Origin: an uncultured Clostridia bacterium
GTDB lineage: Bacteria > Bacillota > Clostridia > Oscillospirales > Acutalibacteraceae
Assembly: GCA_944380875.1 (NCBI GenBank)
Contig: CALWJA010000055.1
Location: 86,991-148,986 of the forward strand
Length of the DNA: 61,996 nucleotides
Reading direction: 5' to 3'
This document shows, one piece after another, positions 26,497-33,470 of this stretch. How positions within the stretch are numbered: the stretch's first letter is position 1; the number at the start of each line of letters is the position of its first letter. The notes beneath the pieces were generated by a model. The model did not search any database and was not told the DNA's origin. It saw only the letters and a list, made by a program, of their open reading frames with translations. The position numbers were made by a program, and so were the translations under genes.

Positions 26497-27303
26497 TTGG
26501 ATCAAAAAGCAATGTCGGTAGTGAGAGAAAAGCTGGATCCCGTTCTGGAAAATCAGGGGTTCCGTTTCCAGGAGGAAAAGCAAGAGGAAAAAGGCGTATC
26601 TGTAGCGTATGTCAATGAGGAACGTCTTTCCTACAGTGTCTTGTATAATAGCACGACGAAACAGTTTGAACTGAGAAGCGCGACCCTTCCGGAGGACGAG
26701 GAAGCAGAGATACCCTGGAGAACCCTTTCTTCCTGGCTGTTTGATCCGGAACAGGACGATATGCGTTCCGCAGAAAGCATTGGAAATGACTTTGCGGAGA
26801 CTATTCAGGGTCCTAAACGTGTAGAAGCCCTGCAGATAGCTAAAAAGCGGCATAAAAAGGAGCAGGAGAGTGCTCAGGACCCCTTGTTCCTGATGAACCG
26901 TCTTTCCAATATTCTTCCGGCGCTCAAAGAGGATATGATCGAGGAGCGTTCCAAATATGGCACGCTGCGCCCCATTGCCTTTGTGGAGACTTATGTTCTG
27001 CCCAAGCTTTCGGAGCTTCTTCTCTCCGGTGAGAGCGCCTCTGTGCAGAAATTGGCGGATCTGATGAACGATCTCTATGAAAACGGGGATATGGACGTCC
27101 GTTCCATCATCACCATGGTTATTTTGAACGGCCTTAATCCTCAGATGGTTCAGGAAAAACTGGTTCCTCTTTTTACGGAGGATATGCAGAAGGGTTATAA
27201 AGCCGGTTTTAAGATGAAAGATAAGAAGGTAAAGCCTGAGAAAGTAAAAAAGCAGTCTAAGGTAGTGGCAAAGGCTTTGAAAAATAACCAGGGCAGAGGG
27301 TAA
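26497..27303 (+). CDS. Unrecognised protein of 268 residues
   Basis: I do not recognise this protein. The start is chosen as TTG because GGAG lies 8 bp upstream; in-frame codons upstream (from 26374) lack a ribosome site. The N-terminal half (about 1-120) is acidic and could form a small alpha/beta domain. The middle carries a basic KKRHKKEQE stretch and a helical region (RPIAFVETYVLPKLSELLLSG). The C-terminus is very lysine-rich (KDKKVKPEKVKKQSK), suggesting nucleic acid or ribosome contact (inference). It stands immediately upstream of the rpmG-secE-nusG block but has its own promoter and terminator. Confidence 0.75.
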   Translation: MDQKAMSVVREKLDPVLENQGFRFQEEKQEEKGVSVAYVNEERLSYSVLYNSTTKQFELRSATLPEDEEAEIPWRTLSSWLFDPEQDDMRSAESIGNDFAETIQGPKRVEALQIAKKRHKKEQESAQDPLFLMNRLSNILPALKEDMIEERSKYGTLRPIAFVETYVLPKLSELLLSGESASVQKLADLMNDLYENGDMDVRSIITMVILNGLNPQMVQEKLVPLFTEDMQKGYKAGFKMKDKKVKPEKVKKQSKVVAKALKNNQGRG

Positions 27304-27318
27304 GCCCTGGTTATTTCC
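27282..27318 (+). terminator. Terminator overlapping the end of the 26.5-kb gene
   Basis: Perfect 13-bp stem AAATAACCAGGGC (27282-27294) / GCCCTGGTTATTT (27304-27316). The stop codon (27301-27303) lies in the loop, so the hairpin is partly coding. Confidence 0.75.
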
Positions 27319-27460
27319 TGCGGACGTCTTTTGAGAAAAAGAAAGAGGCTTTTTGCAGATAAAGAGTCTCCCATTGTTTGCCGGTATACAGGTGAGGATA
27401 TTTCCATACTGTAACCGATGATTTGTAAACCCTGTTTTTCTCAAACTCAAGGGAAAATCC

Positions 27461-27490
27461 TTGACAGGGCTATATTGTATGTGGTATGAT
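27461..27490 (+). promoter_or_regulatory. Promoter of the rpmG-secE-nusG block
   Basis: TTGACA (27461-27466), 18-bp spacer, TATGAT (27485-27490), about 100 bp before rpmG. Confidence 0.85.
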
Positions 27491-27496
27491 AAAACC

Positions 27497-27522
27497 ACCT
27501 CGATGAATGAGGTTCTTTTTTT
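27497..27522 (+). terminator. Attenuator-like hairpin in the rpmG leader
   Basis: Short stem ACCTC / GAGGT with a 7-nt loop, followed by TTCTTTTTTT, right at the presumed transcript start and before rpmG. Further short palindromes follow (AGTCC-CAAGT-GGACT, GGAAA/TTTCC). A weak early terminator here would tune expression of rpmG-secE-nusG. Confidence 0.5.
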
Positions 27523-27592
27523 GCGCCCATTCTGAGGGAGGCTGAGTCCCAAGTGGACTGGAAAAAATTTCCGTATTACGGGAGGTGCCGTT

Positions 27593-27742
27593 ATGAGAGT
27601 AAAAATCGTTTTGGCCTGCACGGAGTGCAAGCAGCGCAATTACAACACCAAGAAAAACAAGAAGAATGATCCGGACAGGCTCGAAATGAACAAGTACTGC
27701 CGGTTCTGCCGGAAGCACACTCTTCACAGAGAGACAAAGTAA
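27593..27742 (+). CDS. rpmG: 50S ribosomal protein L33
   Basis: A 49-residue ribosomal protein of the zinc-binding type, with two CxxC pairs (ACTEC and YCRFC). GGGAGGTGCC is positioned before the ATG. The sequence [17 protein letters not shown] is a standard L33 start. It sits directly before secE and nusG, the usual Firmicute order. Confidence 0.97.
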   Translation: MRVKIVLACTECKQRNYNTKKNKKNDPDRLEMNKYCRFCRKHTLHRETK

Positions 27743-27762
27743 TTTGAACGGAGGACAAGAAT

Positions 27763-27999
27763 ATGGCAGACAAAGCTGAGAAGAAACAGAATTTCTTTGT
27801 TAGAACCAGCAAAGGTGCCGCAAAATTTCTCCGCGATGTGAAGGGCGAGATCAAAAAGGTAGTATGGCCTACGCCGAAGAGTGTTTTTAAGAATACAGGC
27901 GTAGTTTTGGCTGCCATCGTCATCATTGGGATTTTTATTTTCTGTTTGGATACTGTGTTCCTCAACTTGCTCAAGCTTGTGATGAACGTTTCTCAGTAA
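27763..27999 (+). CDS. secE: Preprotein translocase subunit SecE
   Basis: Single-span essential subunit of the SecYEG channel. The 78-residue protein has an amphipathic cytoplasmic region FLRDVKGEIKKVVWPTPKSV, which clamps SecY, followed by one membrane helix. GGAGGACA lies before the ATG, 20 bp after rpmG. Gene order rpmG-secE-nusG supports the call. Confidence 0.96.
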   Translation: MADKAEKKQNFFVRTSKGAAKFLRDVKGEIKKVVWPTPKSVFKNTGVVLAAIVIIGIFIFCLDTVFLNLLKLVMNVSQ

Positions 28000-28017
28000 A
28001 AGAGCGGAGGAATGAAA

Positions 28018-28539
28018 ATGGCTGATGAAGCAAAATGGTATGTAGTGCATACCTATTCCGGGTATGAAAACAAAGTGGCATCCAACCTGGAGAAAACGGT
28101 GGAAAACCGGAATCTGCAGGATTTGATCACCGAGGTTCGCGTCCCTACGGAGACGGTCACGGAGGTCAAGGATAACAAAACGCGAGAAGTAGAGCGCAAG
28201 ATTTTCCCCGGCTATGTGCTGGTGAAAATGATCCTCACAGATGAATCTTGGTATGTGGTCCGGAATATCCGTGGCTGTACAGGATTCGTAGGGCCTTCTT
28301 CCGATCCTGTCCCTCTGACGGATGCGGAGGTAGCTGCTCTGGGTGTGGAAACGAAGCAGGTAGAGGTTTCCTACAATGTAGGCGATTCCGTTCAGATTAT
28401 GGACGGTCCCCTGGAAGGGTTTGTGGGCATTGTGGAAGAAATCGATACCGAAAAGAACCGTGTCCGTGTGACGGTATCCATGTTTGGCCGTGAAACACCG
28501 GTGGAGCTGGAACTGGATCAGGCGGAACTGGTGGATTAA
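28018..28539 (+). CDS. nusG: Transcription termination/antitermination protein NusG
   Basis: Binds RNA polymerase and affects pausing, termination and coupling to ribosomes. It has an NGN domain (WYVVHTYSGYENKVASNLE ... FPGYVLVKM) and a C-terminal KOW domain (GDSVQIMDGPLEGFVGIVEE). I chose the ATG at 28018 because GGAGG ends 7 bp upstream; the ATG at 28012 is too close. The result is 173 residues, the usual length. It lies 18 bp after secE. Confidence 0.97.
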   Translation: MADEAKWYVVHTYSGYENKVASNLEKTVENRNLQDLITEVRVPTETVTEVKDNKTREVERKIFPGYVLVKMILTDESWYVVRNIRGCTGFVGPSSDPVPLTDAEVAALGVETKQVEVSYNVGDSVQIMDGPLEGFVGIVEEIDTEKNRVRVTVSMFGRETPVELELDQAELVD

Positions 28540-28592
28540 GACAGGATAATACGGCGGAAAACCGCCTTATTATGCGGGGCCTCAGGCCCCCT

Positions 28593-28640
28593 GTGGGAGG
28601 AACGGATAAAATCATTGTCATTCGTTCCGCCATTTACCAC
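28593..28640 (+). promoter_or_regulatory. Leader structure before rplK (copy 1 of a GTGGGAGG...ATTTACCAC motif)
   Basis: GTGGGAGG (28593-28600) and ATTTACCAC (28632-28640) frame a stem: outer GTGG/CCAC, an internal GA opposite an AT-rich bulge, then inner GGAACG/CGTTCC. The same bracket recurs before rplA. By analogy with L1 autoregulation on rplKA mRNA (established in E. coli) this is a candidate L1-binding site. Upstream lie two more GC-rich hairpins (around 28548-28571 and 28576-28590). Confidence 0.5.
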
Positions 28641-28660
28641 GAATTTTGGAGGTGCAAAAA

Positions 28661-29086
28661 ATGGCTCAAAAGGTAACGGGCTTTATTGTGCTCCAGATAC
28701 CCGCCGGCAAAGCAACCCCGGCACCGCCTGTGGGACCGGCACTCGGCCAGCACGGCGTTAACATTATGGCATTTACAAAGGAATTCAACGAGCGCACAAA
28801 GAATGATGCAGGGCTGATTATCCCTGTTGTCATCACGGTTTATGCCGACCGTTCTTTCACGTTCGTCACCAAAACCCCTCCGGCTGCTGTCCTGATTAAA
28901 AAGGCATGCGGAATTGAGAGCGGTTCCGGTGCTCCGAATAAGACAAAGGTTGCGAAGATTACCCGTGAGCAGGTCAAGAAAATTGCTGAACAGAAAATGC
29001 CCGATCTGAATGCAGCTTCCATCGAAACCGCCATGAGCATGGTGGCTGGAACTGCCCGCAGCATGGGTGTTGAAGTCGTAGATTGA
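28661..29086 (+). CDS. rplK: 50S ribosomal protein L11
   Basis: L11 of the GTPase-associated centre, needed for factor binding and RelA response. The N-terminal [20 protein letters not shown] (the thiostrepton-site region) is intact and the length is 141. The ATG at 28661 has GGAGG 8 bp upstream; an in-frame start at 28646 would overlap that ribosome site and is rejected. Confidence 0.98.
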   Translation: MAQKVTGFIVLQIPAGKATPAPPVGPALGQHGVNIMAFTKEFNERTKNDAGLIIPVVITVYADRSFTFVTKTPPAAVLIKKACGIESGSGAPNKTKVAKITREQVKKIAEQKMPDLNAASIETAMSMVAGTARSMGVEVVD

Positions 29087-29094
29087 TCACCCGG

Positions 29095-29129
29095 GTGGGA
29101 GGAAAGCACAAGCAAATCCGATTTACCAC
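29095..29129 (+). promoter_or_regulatory. Leader structure before rplA (copy 2)
   Basis: GTGGGAGG (29095-29102) and ATTTACCAC (29121-29129) repeat the rplK leader bracket with a shorter inner stem (GG/CC) and a different loop. The preserved parts are the outer GTGG/CCAC stem and the asymmetric internal loop. Candidate L1 feedback site (inference). Confidence 0.5.
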
Positions 29130-29147
29130 TTATAGGGAGGAAAACCA

Positions 29148-29843
29148 ATGAAACACGGTAAAAAATATTCCGACAGCTTAAAGCTGATTGATCGCGCAAA
29201 GCTCTATGATGCAAACGAAGCTTTGGATCTTTGTGTGAAGACTGGAACTGCTAAGTTCGACGAGACAGTGGAAGTACATGTGAAGCTGGGCGTAGACAGC
29301 CGTCATGCGGATCAGCAGGTTCGCGGCGCTGTAGTTCTGCCTAACGGAACAGGTAAGACTGTTCGTGTGCTGGCAATCTGCAAAGGCGATGCCGCTAAAG
29401 ATGCGGAAGCAGCCGGTGCGGATTTTGTAGGAGCAGAAGAGATGGTTCAGAAGATCCAGAGCGAAAACTGGATGGATTTCGACGTTCTCGTAACGACTCC
29501 GGATATGATGGGTCTGGTTGGCCGTCTGGGCCGTATCCTTGGTCCCCGCGGTTTAATGCCGAACCCCAAGGCTGGTACTGTTACCCGTGAAATTGGGAAG
29601 GCTGTTACCGATGCTAAGGCTGGTAAGATTGAATATCGTCTGGATAAGACCAATATCATTCACTGCGCTATCGGTAAGGTTTCCTTTGGCACCGAGAAGC
29701 TGATGGAAAATTTCGATGTGCTCCTCAATGCTATTGTAAAGGCAAAGCCTGCCGCCAGCAAAGGCCAGTATATCCGTTCCTGCGTAGTTTCCGCTACCAT
29801 GGGACCTGGCGTACGCATCAACCCCAATAAGGTTGGCCTGTAA
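29148..29843 (+). CDS. rplA: 50S ribosomal protein L1
   Basis: L1 binds the L1 stalk of 23S rRNA and often represses its own mRNA. At 231 residues it is full length, with conserved [34 protein letters not shown] (first 20 typical) and the C-terminal [18 protein letters not shown] precedes the ATG. Confidence 0.98.
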   Translation: MKHGKKYSDSLKLIDRAKLYDANEALDLCVKTGTAKFDETVEVHVKLGVDSRHADQQVRGAVVLPNGTGKTVRVLAICKGDAAKDAEAAGADFVGAEEMVQKIQSENWMDFDVLVTTPDMMGLVGRLGRILGPRGLMPNPKAGTVTREIGKAVTDAKAGKIEYRLDKTNIIHCAIGKVSFGTEKLMENFDVLLNAIVKAKPAASKGQYIRSCVVSATMGPGVRINPNKVGL

Positions 29844-29871
29844 ACAAAGCTTTGTTTTTAGAAGCTTTTTC

Positions 29872-29900
29872 TTGACAAGCTTCTAAAGATATGCTATCAT
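29872..29900 (+). promoter_or_regulatory. Promoter of rplJ-rplL
   Basis: Consensus TTGACA (29872-29877), 17-bp spacer, TATCAT (29895-29900). It starts a transcript that includes the L10 leader. Confidence 0.85.
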
Positions 29901-29919
29901 ACTTTATGCTGTTCTTTAT

Positions 29920-30045
29920 TCAAAGACAGCAGGTGCATAACGCATAAATGGGATTCCCCAGCCTGCCGAGGATAGAGCAAACGCAAACATGGATTTTTTG
30001 AAGTGTTGCCATGCCCTTCTCGCAGAATGTGGGAAGGGCATTTTT
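29920..30045 (+). ncRNA. Ribosomal protein L10 leader
   Basis: Position upstream of rplJ, paired AGCAGGT (29928-29934) and CCTGCCGAGG, and a final terminator-like hairpin ATGCCCTTC (30011-30019) / GAAGGGCAT (30033-30041) plus T-run match the Firmicute L10 leader. L10(L12)4 binding there is known to reduce rplJL expression; the terminator suggests transcription-level control. Confidence 0.8.
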
Positions 30046-30079
30046 GTGTGTTGTATTTGTGGCGTGGAGGTGAATACAT

Positions 30080-30619
30080 TTGCCAAGCGAGAAGATTTTA
30101 GAGAAAAAGAAGCAGCAGGTTGCTGAGCTGGCTGAAAGCCTGAAGGGTGCCTGCACCGGCGTAATCGTAGATTACAAAGGTATTTCTGTTGCCGATGATA
30201 CGAAGCTCCGTAAAGAACTGCGTGAAGCTGGCTGTGAGTATAAGGTTGTTAAAAACACCCTTTTGAAGCTTGCTCTGCAGGAAGCTGGAATCAATGGTCT
30301 GGAGAATGTGCTGGAAGGCACAACCGCTATTGCTGTCAGCAAGGAGGATTATGTTGCGGGCGCTAAGATCCTCTGCGGATTTGCCGACAAGAGCAAAGAG
30401 ATTTTCAATGTGAAGGCCGGTTTCGTAGATGGAAACGTAGTGGACGCAAAAGGCGTCAAAGAGTTGGCTGAACTTCCTCCGAAGGAAGTTTTGGTTGCAA
30501 AGGCTCTGGGCGGCTTGAATGCTCCGATTACCGGATTTGTTACTGTTTTGAATGGTACAATGAAGGGTCTGGTTGTAGCGCTGAACGCTATTGCCGAAAA
30601 GAAAGGTGCCGAGGCTTGA
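30080..30619 (+). CDS. rplJ: 50S ribosomal protein L10
   Basis: Base of the L7/L12 stalk. The start is TTG with GGAGGTGA upstream. Conserved IVDYKGISVADDTKLRKEL and YKVVKNTLLKLAL blocks are present, and the C-terminal helix that binds L7/L12 dimers is complete. The length of 179 is slightly above the Bacillus protein but normal for Clostridia. It is expressed behind the L10 leader. Confidence 0.97.
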   Translation: MPSEKILEKKKQQVAELAESLKGACTGVIVDYKGISVADDTKLRKELREAGCEYKVVKNTLLKLALQEAGINGLENVLEGTTAIAVSKEDYVAGAKILCGFADKSKEIFNVKAGFVDGNVVDAKGVKELAELPPKEVLVAKALGGLNAPITGFVTVLNGTMKGLVVALNAIAEKKGAEA

Positions 30620-30671
30620 GCCTCTGTTCTTGAATCACTAAATTATTAAAATGAATTTGGAGGTACTAACC

Positions 30672-31049
30672 ATGTCTGATAAGGTTGTTAAGCTGATTGA
30701 AGATGTTAAGTCCCTGACTGTTCTGGAGCTCTCCGAGCTGGTAAAGGCTCTCGAGGAAGAGTTCGGCGTATCCGCTGCTGCTCCTGTTGCTGTTGCTGCT
30801 GCCGCTGCTCCGGCCGCTGCTGCTGCTGAGGAAGAGAAGACTGAGTTCGACGTAGTTCTGAAGGCTGTTGGCGGCAACAAGATTGCTGTTATCAAGGCTG
30901 TTCGTGAGATCACTGGCCTGGGCCTGAAGGAAGCTAAGGAAGTTGTAGACAACGCTCCTAAGGCTCTCAAGGAAGGCGTTTCCAAGGACGACGCTGAGGC
31001 TATGAAGGCTAAGCTGACCGAGGCTGGCGCTGAAGTCGAAGTAAAATAA
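30672..31049 (+). CDS. rplL: 50S ribosomal protein L7/L12
   Basis: Multi-copy stalk protein recruiting translation GTPases. Helical N-terminal dimer domain, alanine-rich hinge (about 35-55), and the globular domain with [20 protein letters not shown]. At 125 residues it is typical. The ATG at 30672 has GGAGGTACTAACC upstream; an in-frame ATG at 30651 overlaps the ribosome site. Unlike the usual order, rpoB does not follow. Confidence 0.98.
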   Translation: MSDKVVKLIEDVKSLTVLELSELVKALEEEFGVSAAAPVAVAAAAAPAAAAAEEEKTEFDVVLKAVGGNKIAVIKAVREITGLGLKEAKEVVDNAPKALKEGVSKDDAEAMKAKLTEAGAEVEVK

Positions 31050-31072
31050 GAAAATCTTAAAAAGATTTTCCG

Positions 31073-31102
31073 GGGCGGGTGCTTTAAGCACCCGCCCTTT
31101 TT
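31073..31102 (+). terminator. Strong terminator after rplL
   Basis: Ten-bp GC-rich stem GGGCGGGTGC / GCACCCGCCC with 5-nt loop and T5. Confidence 0.95.
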
Positions 31103-31110
31103 ACATGCAA

Positions 31111-31141
31111 AAAGGGAGCTGTGCAAAACACAGCTCCCTTT
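31111..31141 (-). terminator. Terminator of the GH31 gene (minus strand)
   Basis: Thirteen-bp perfect stem AAAGGGAGCTGTG / CACAGCTCCCTTT with a 5-nt loop; on the minus strand it ends in a T-run. Confidence 0.9.
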
Positions 31142-31155
31142 CAAGTCTTGCTTTC

Positions 31156-33438
31156 TCAGATATTGAGGTTGATTTTCATTTCCTTTTCTCCTGCACCGGC
31201 AGAATAGGTTTTCCCCAGCACATCTACTTGCCAGGGATAACTGGCTTTCTCTGCAGAGACAGAAAGCTGGTTCCCTTTGCGCATTACAGAAACAGTATCG
31301 GCTCTTGTGCCGTCGGCTTCGTAAAGCGTAAAGGAAAATACTTCTTCTGTTTTGGCAAGGTCAGGATAAATCCGGTATGTGATCCCATCCGCATACTTGT
31401 AAACCGGATCCTGTTCATTTTTTCCTATGGGGATAATACTTCCCGGCGCGGCTAAAAGTCCCAGGCTGGTATAGGAATATTTCCGGCTATACCAGCGTCC
31501 ACCCTCGAAGGTTTCGCCGTCCAGGAAATGGGTCCATACTCCTCGGGTGGGCGTATAGAAATCTACATCTCCCTTTTCGTTGAAAACCGGTGCGACCAGA
31601 AGGCTGTCTCCCAAAAGGAACTGCCGGTCCAGGTCGTCGCAGCCCCTGTCCTTGGTATAATCCACCGCCATGGGACGCAGCACGGGAATGCCTGTTTCAT
31701 GGGCTTTCACCGCTGCGGAGAAAAGGTACGGCATCAGTCTGCATTTCAGATTTACGAAGAAACGGAGCACGTCAGAGGCTTCTTCGTCGAAATTCCAGGG
31801 AACCCGGTAGCTGCTGCTGCCGTGAAGTCGGCTATGGGTGGAAAGAAGGCCAAAAGCGCACCAGCGCTTATATAGATCCGGTGTAGCTGTATTTTCAAAA
31901 CCGCTGATATCGTGGCTCCAGAAGGAGTAGCCGCTGGCAGAAAGGGAAAGACCGCCCCGCAAGGTTTCCGCCATGGATTCGTAGGTGCCGGAGCAGTCGC
32001 CTCCCCAATGGACGGGGAACTGTTGGCAGCCCGCTGTTCCAGATCGGGCGAAAAGAACAGCCTGGCCTTTTCCATAGTTTTTCTCCAGCACTTCAAACAC
32101 CGTTTTATTATATAAATAGGTATAATAATTGTGCATTCTCTCGGGATCGGATGCATCCCAATATACCACGTTGGTGGGAATACGCTCGCCAAAGTCGGTT
32201 TTAAAACAGTCCACACCCAGATCCACCAGATCCTGAAGCTTTTGCTGATACCAGGAAACCGCTTCCGGGTTCGTAAAATCCACAATACCCATACCGGCCT
32301 GCCAGAGGTCGGTTTGATAGATGTCCCCATTGGGCTTTGTGAGAAGATACCCTTTTTCCGCCGCTTCCGGGAAGAGGGAAGAAAGCTGGCCGATATAGGG
32401 ATTGATCCATACACAGATTTTCAGGCCACGGGATTTCATACGGCGCAGCATTCCGGCAGGATCCGGGAACATGCGCCTGTCGAAGGTAAAATCACACCAC
32501 CGGAATTCCCGCATCCAGAAACAATCGTAATGGAAAACATGCAAGGGAATATGTCTTTCTTCCATACCATCCACAAAATGATTTACAGTTTCCTCATCAT
32601 AGCTGGTAGTAAAAGAGGTGGTTAGCCAAAGGCCAAAACTCCACGCAGGGGGAAGAGCGGGTTTGCCTGTAAGATCTGTATAGGAAACGAGAACATCCCT
32701 TAGAGTCTCGCCGCCAAAGAGCATGTATTCCATTTCTTCGCCCGATACGGAAAACTGCGCCTTGGAAGTTACTTCCGAGCCGATTTCAAAGGATACCCTT
32801 CCGGTATGGTTTACAAATACACCGTAACCTCGGTTGGTTAGGTAAAACGGAACGTTTTTATAAGCGATTTCCGTGCAGGTGCCGCCGTCTTCGTTCCACA
32901 TATCCACTGTCTGTCCATTCTTTGTGAAAGCGCCGAATTGCTCACCAAGCCCGTAGACCTTCTCGCCTACGCTCAGATTGAGCATTTCCCGCATATAGGG
33001 TTTTCCGCCGGAACGAATATACGCTATCCCCGTAAGGGAATCGCCGGAACGGGTGAGAAAACGATCCTTGTAATAATACTCAATGATAAGGGGAGAGCCC
33101 TTCAAAACATGAGCGGAAGTATTCCCGGATGTATAAATCACCCGGTCTTCCTTCTCCAAAATGGATATATCTGCTTTTTGCTCGGATATCTGGAAGTGTG
33201 GTCCTCTTTTTTTGGTGCCTGCGTGGTGGACCATTTTTATACGAATTACGTCGTTTCTGGGGGATGAGAGCTCTATGGAAATAACGGGCAGGTTCAGAGT
33301 TACGCCCCGGTTTTCTATCCTGGATGTGGGAGCGGTGATTTCCAGCCGGTCGCCTTTGGAAAAAATTTCATAGGCTTCCTTTGCCCGAAGAATTTCAACG
33401 CCTTCTTTCACAAGCCACATCCCATTTAAAAATTTCAT
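31156..33438 (-). CDS. yicI: GH31 alpha-xylosidase (YicI-like)
   Basis: Removes alpha-xylosyl residues from xyloglucan oligosaccharides such as isoprimeverose. FKTDFGERIPT places the catalytic nucleophile at D415 and HWGGDCSGTYESM the acid/base at D481, one residue from the E. coli YicI positions (416 and 482). The length of 760 is near the family value. The start at 33438 has CAGGAGGAA just upstream; the longer in-frame form is rejected. There is no signal peptide, so the enzyme is cytoplasmic. It is 32 bp downstream of the amidohydrolase gene in the same direction. Confidence 0.95.
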   Translation of the reverse strand: MKFLNGMWLVKEGVEILRAKEAYEIFSKGDRLEITAPTSRIENRGVTLNLPVISIELSSPRNDVIRIKMVHHAGTKKRGPHFQISEQKADISILEKEDRVIYTSGNTSAHVLKGSPLIIEYYYKDRFLTRSGDSLTGIAYIRSGGKPYMREMLNLSVGEKVYGLGEQFGAFTKNGQTVDMWNEDGGTCTEIAYKNVPFYLTNRGYGVFVNHTGRVSFEIGSEVTSKAQFSVSGEEMEYMLFGGETLRDVLVSYTDLTGKPALPPAWSFGLWLTTSFTTSYDEETVNHFVDGMEERHIPLHVFHYDCFWMREFRWCDFTFDRRMFPDPAGMLRRMKSRGLKICVWINPYIGQLSSLFPEAAEKGYLLTKPNGDIYQTDLWQAGMGIVDFTNPEAVSWYQQKLQDLVDLGVDCFKTDFGERIPTNVVYWDASDPERMHNYYTYLYNKTVFEVLEKNYGKGQAVLFARSGTAGCQQFPVHWGGDCSGTYESMAETLRGGLSLSASGYSFWSHDISGFENTATPDLYKRWCAFGLLSTHSRLHGSSSYRVPWNFDEEASDVLRFFVNLKCRLMPYLFSAAVKAHETGIPVLRPMAVDYTKDRGCDDLDRQFLLGDSLLVAPVFNEKGDVDFYTPTRGVWTHFLDGETFEGGRWYSRKYSYTSLGLLAAPGSIIPIGKNEQDPVYKYADGITYRIYPDLAKTEEVFSFTLYEADGTRADTVSVMRKGNQLSVSAEKASYPWQVDVLGKTYSAGAGEKEMKINLNI

Positions 33439-33470
33439 ACACGTTCCTCCTGAGATTTCGAATTGTTTTT

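Noticed and set aside
26158-27639. Open frame of 493 codons on the minus strand over the 26.5-kb gene and the rpmG leader
   Set aside because: Runs across two promoters, a terminator and another gene, and lacks any recognisable domain; the plus-strand gene has a proper ribosome site and terminator.
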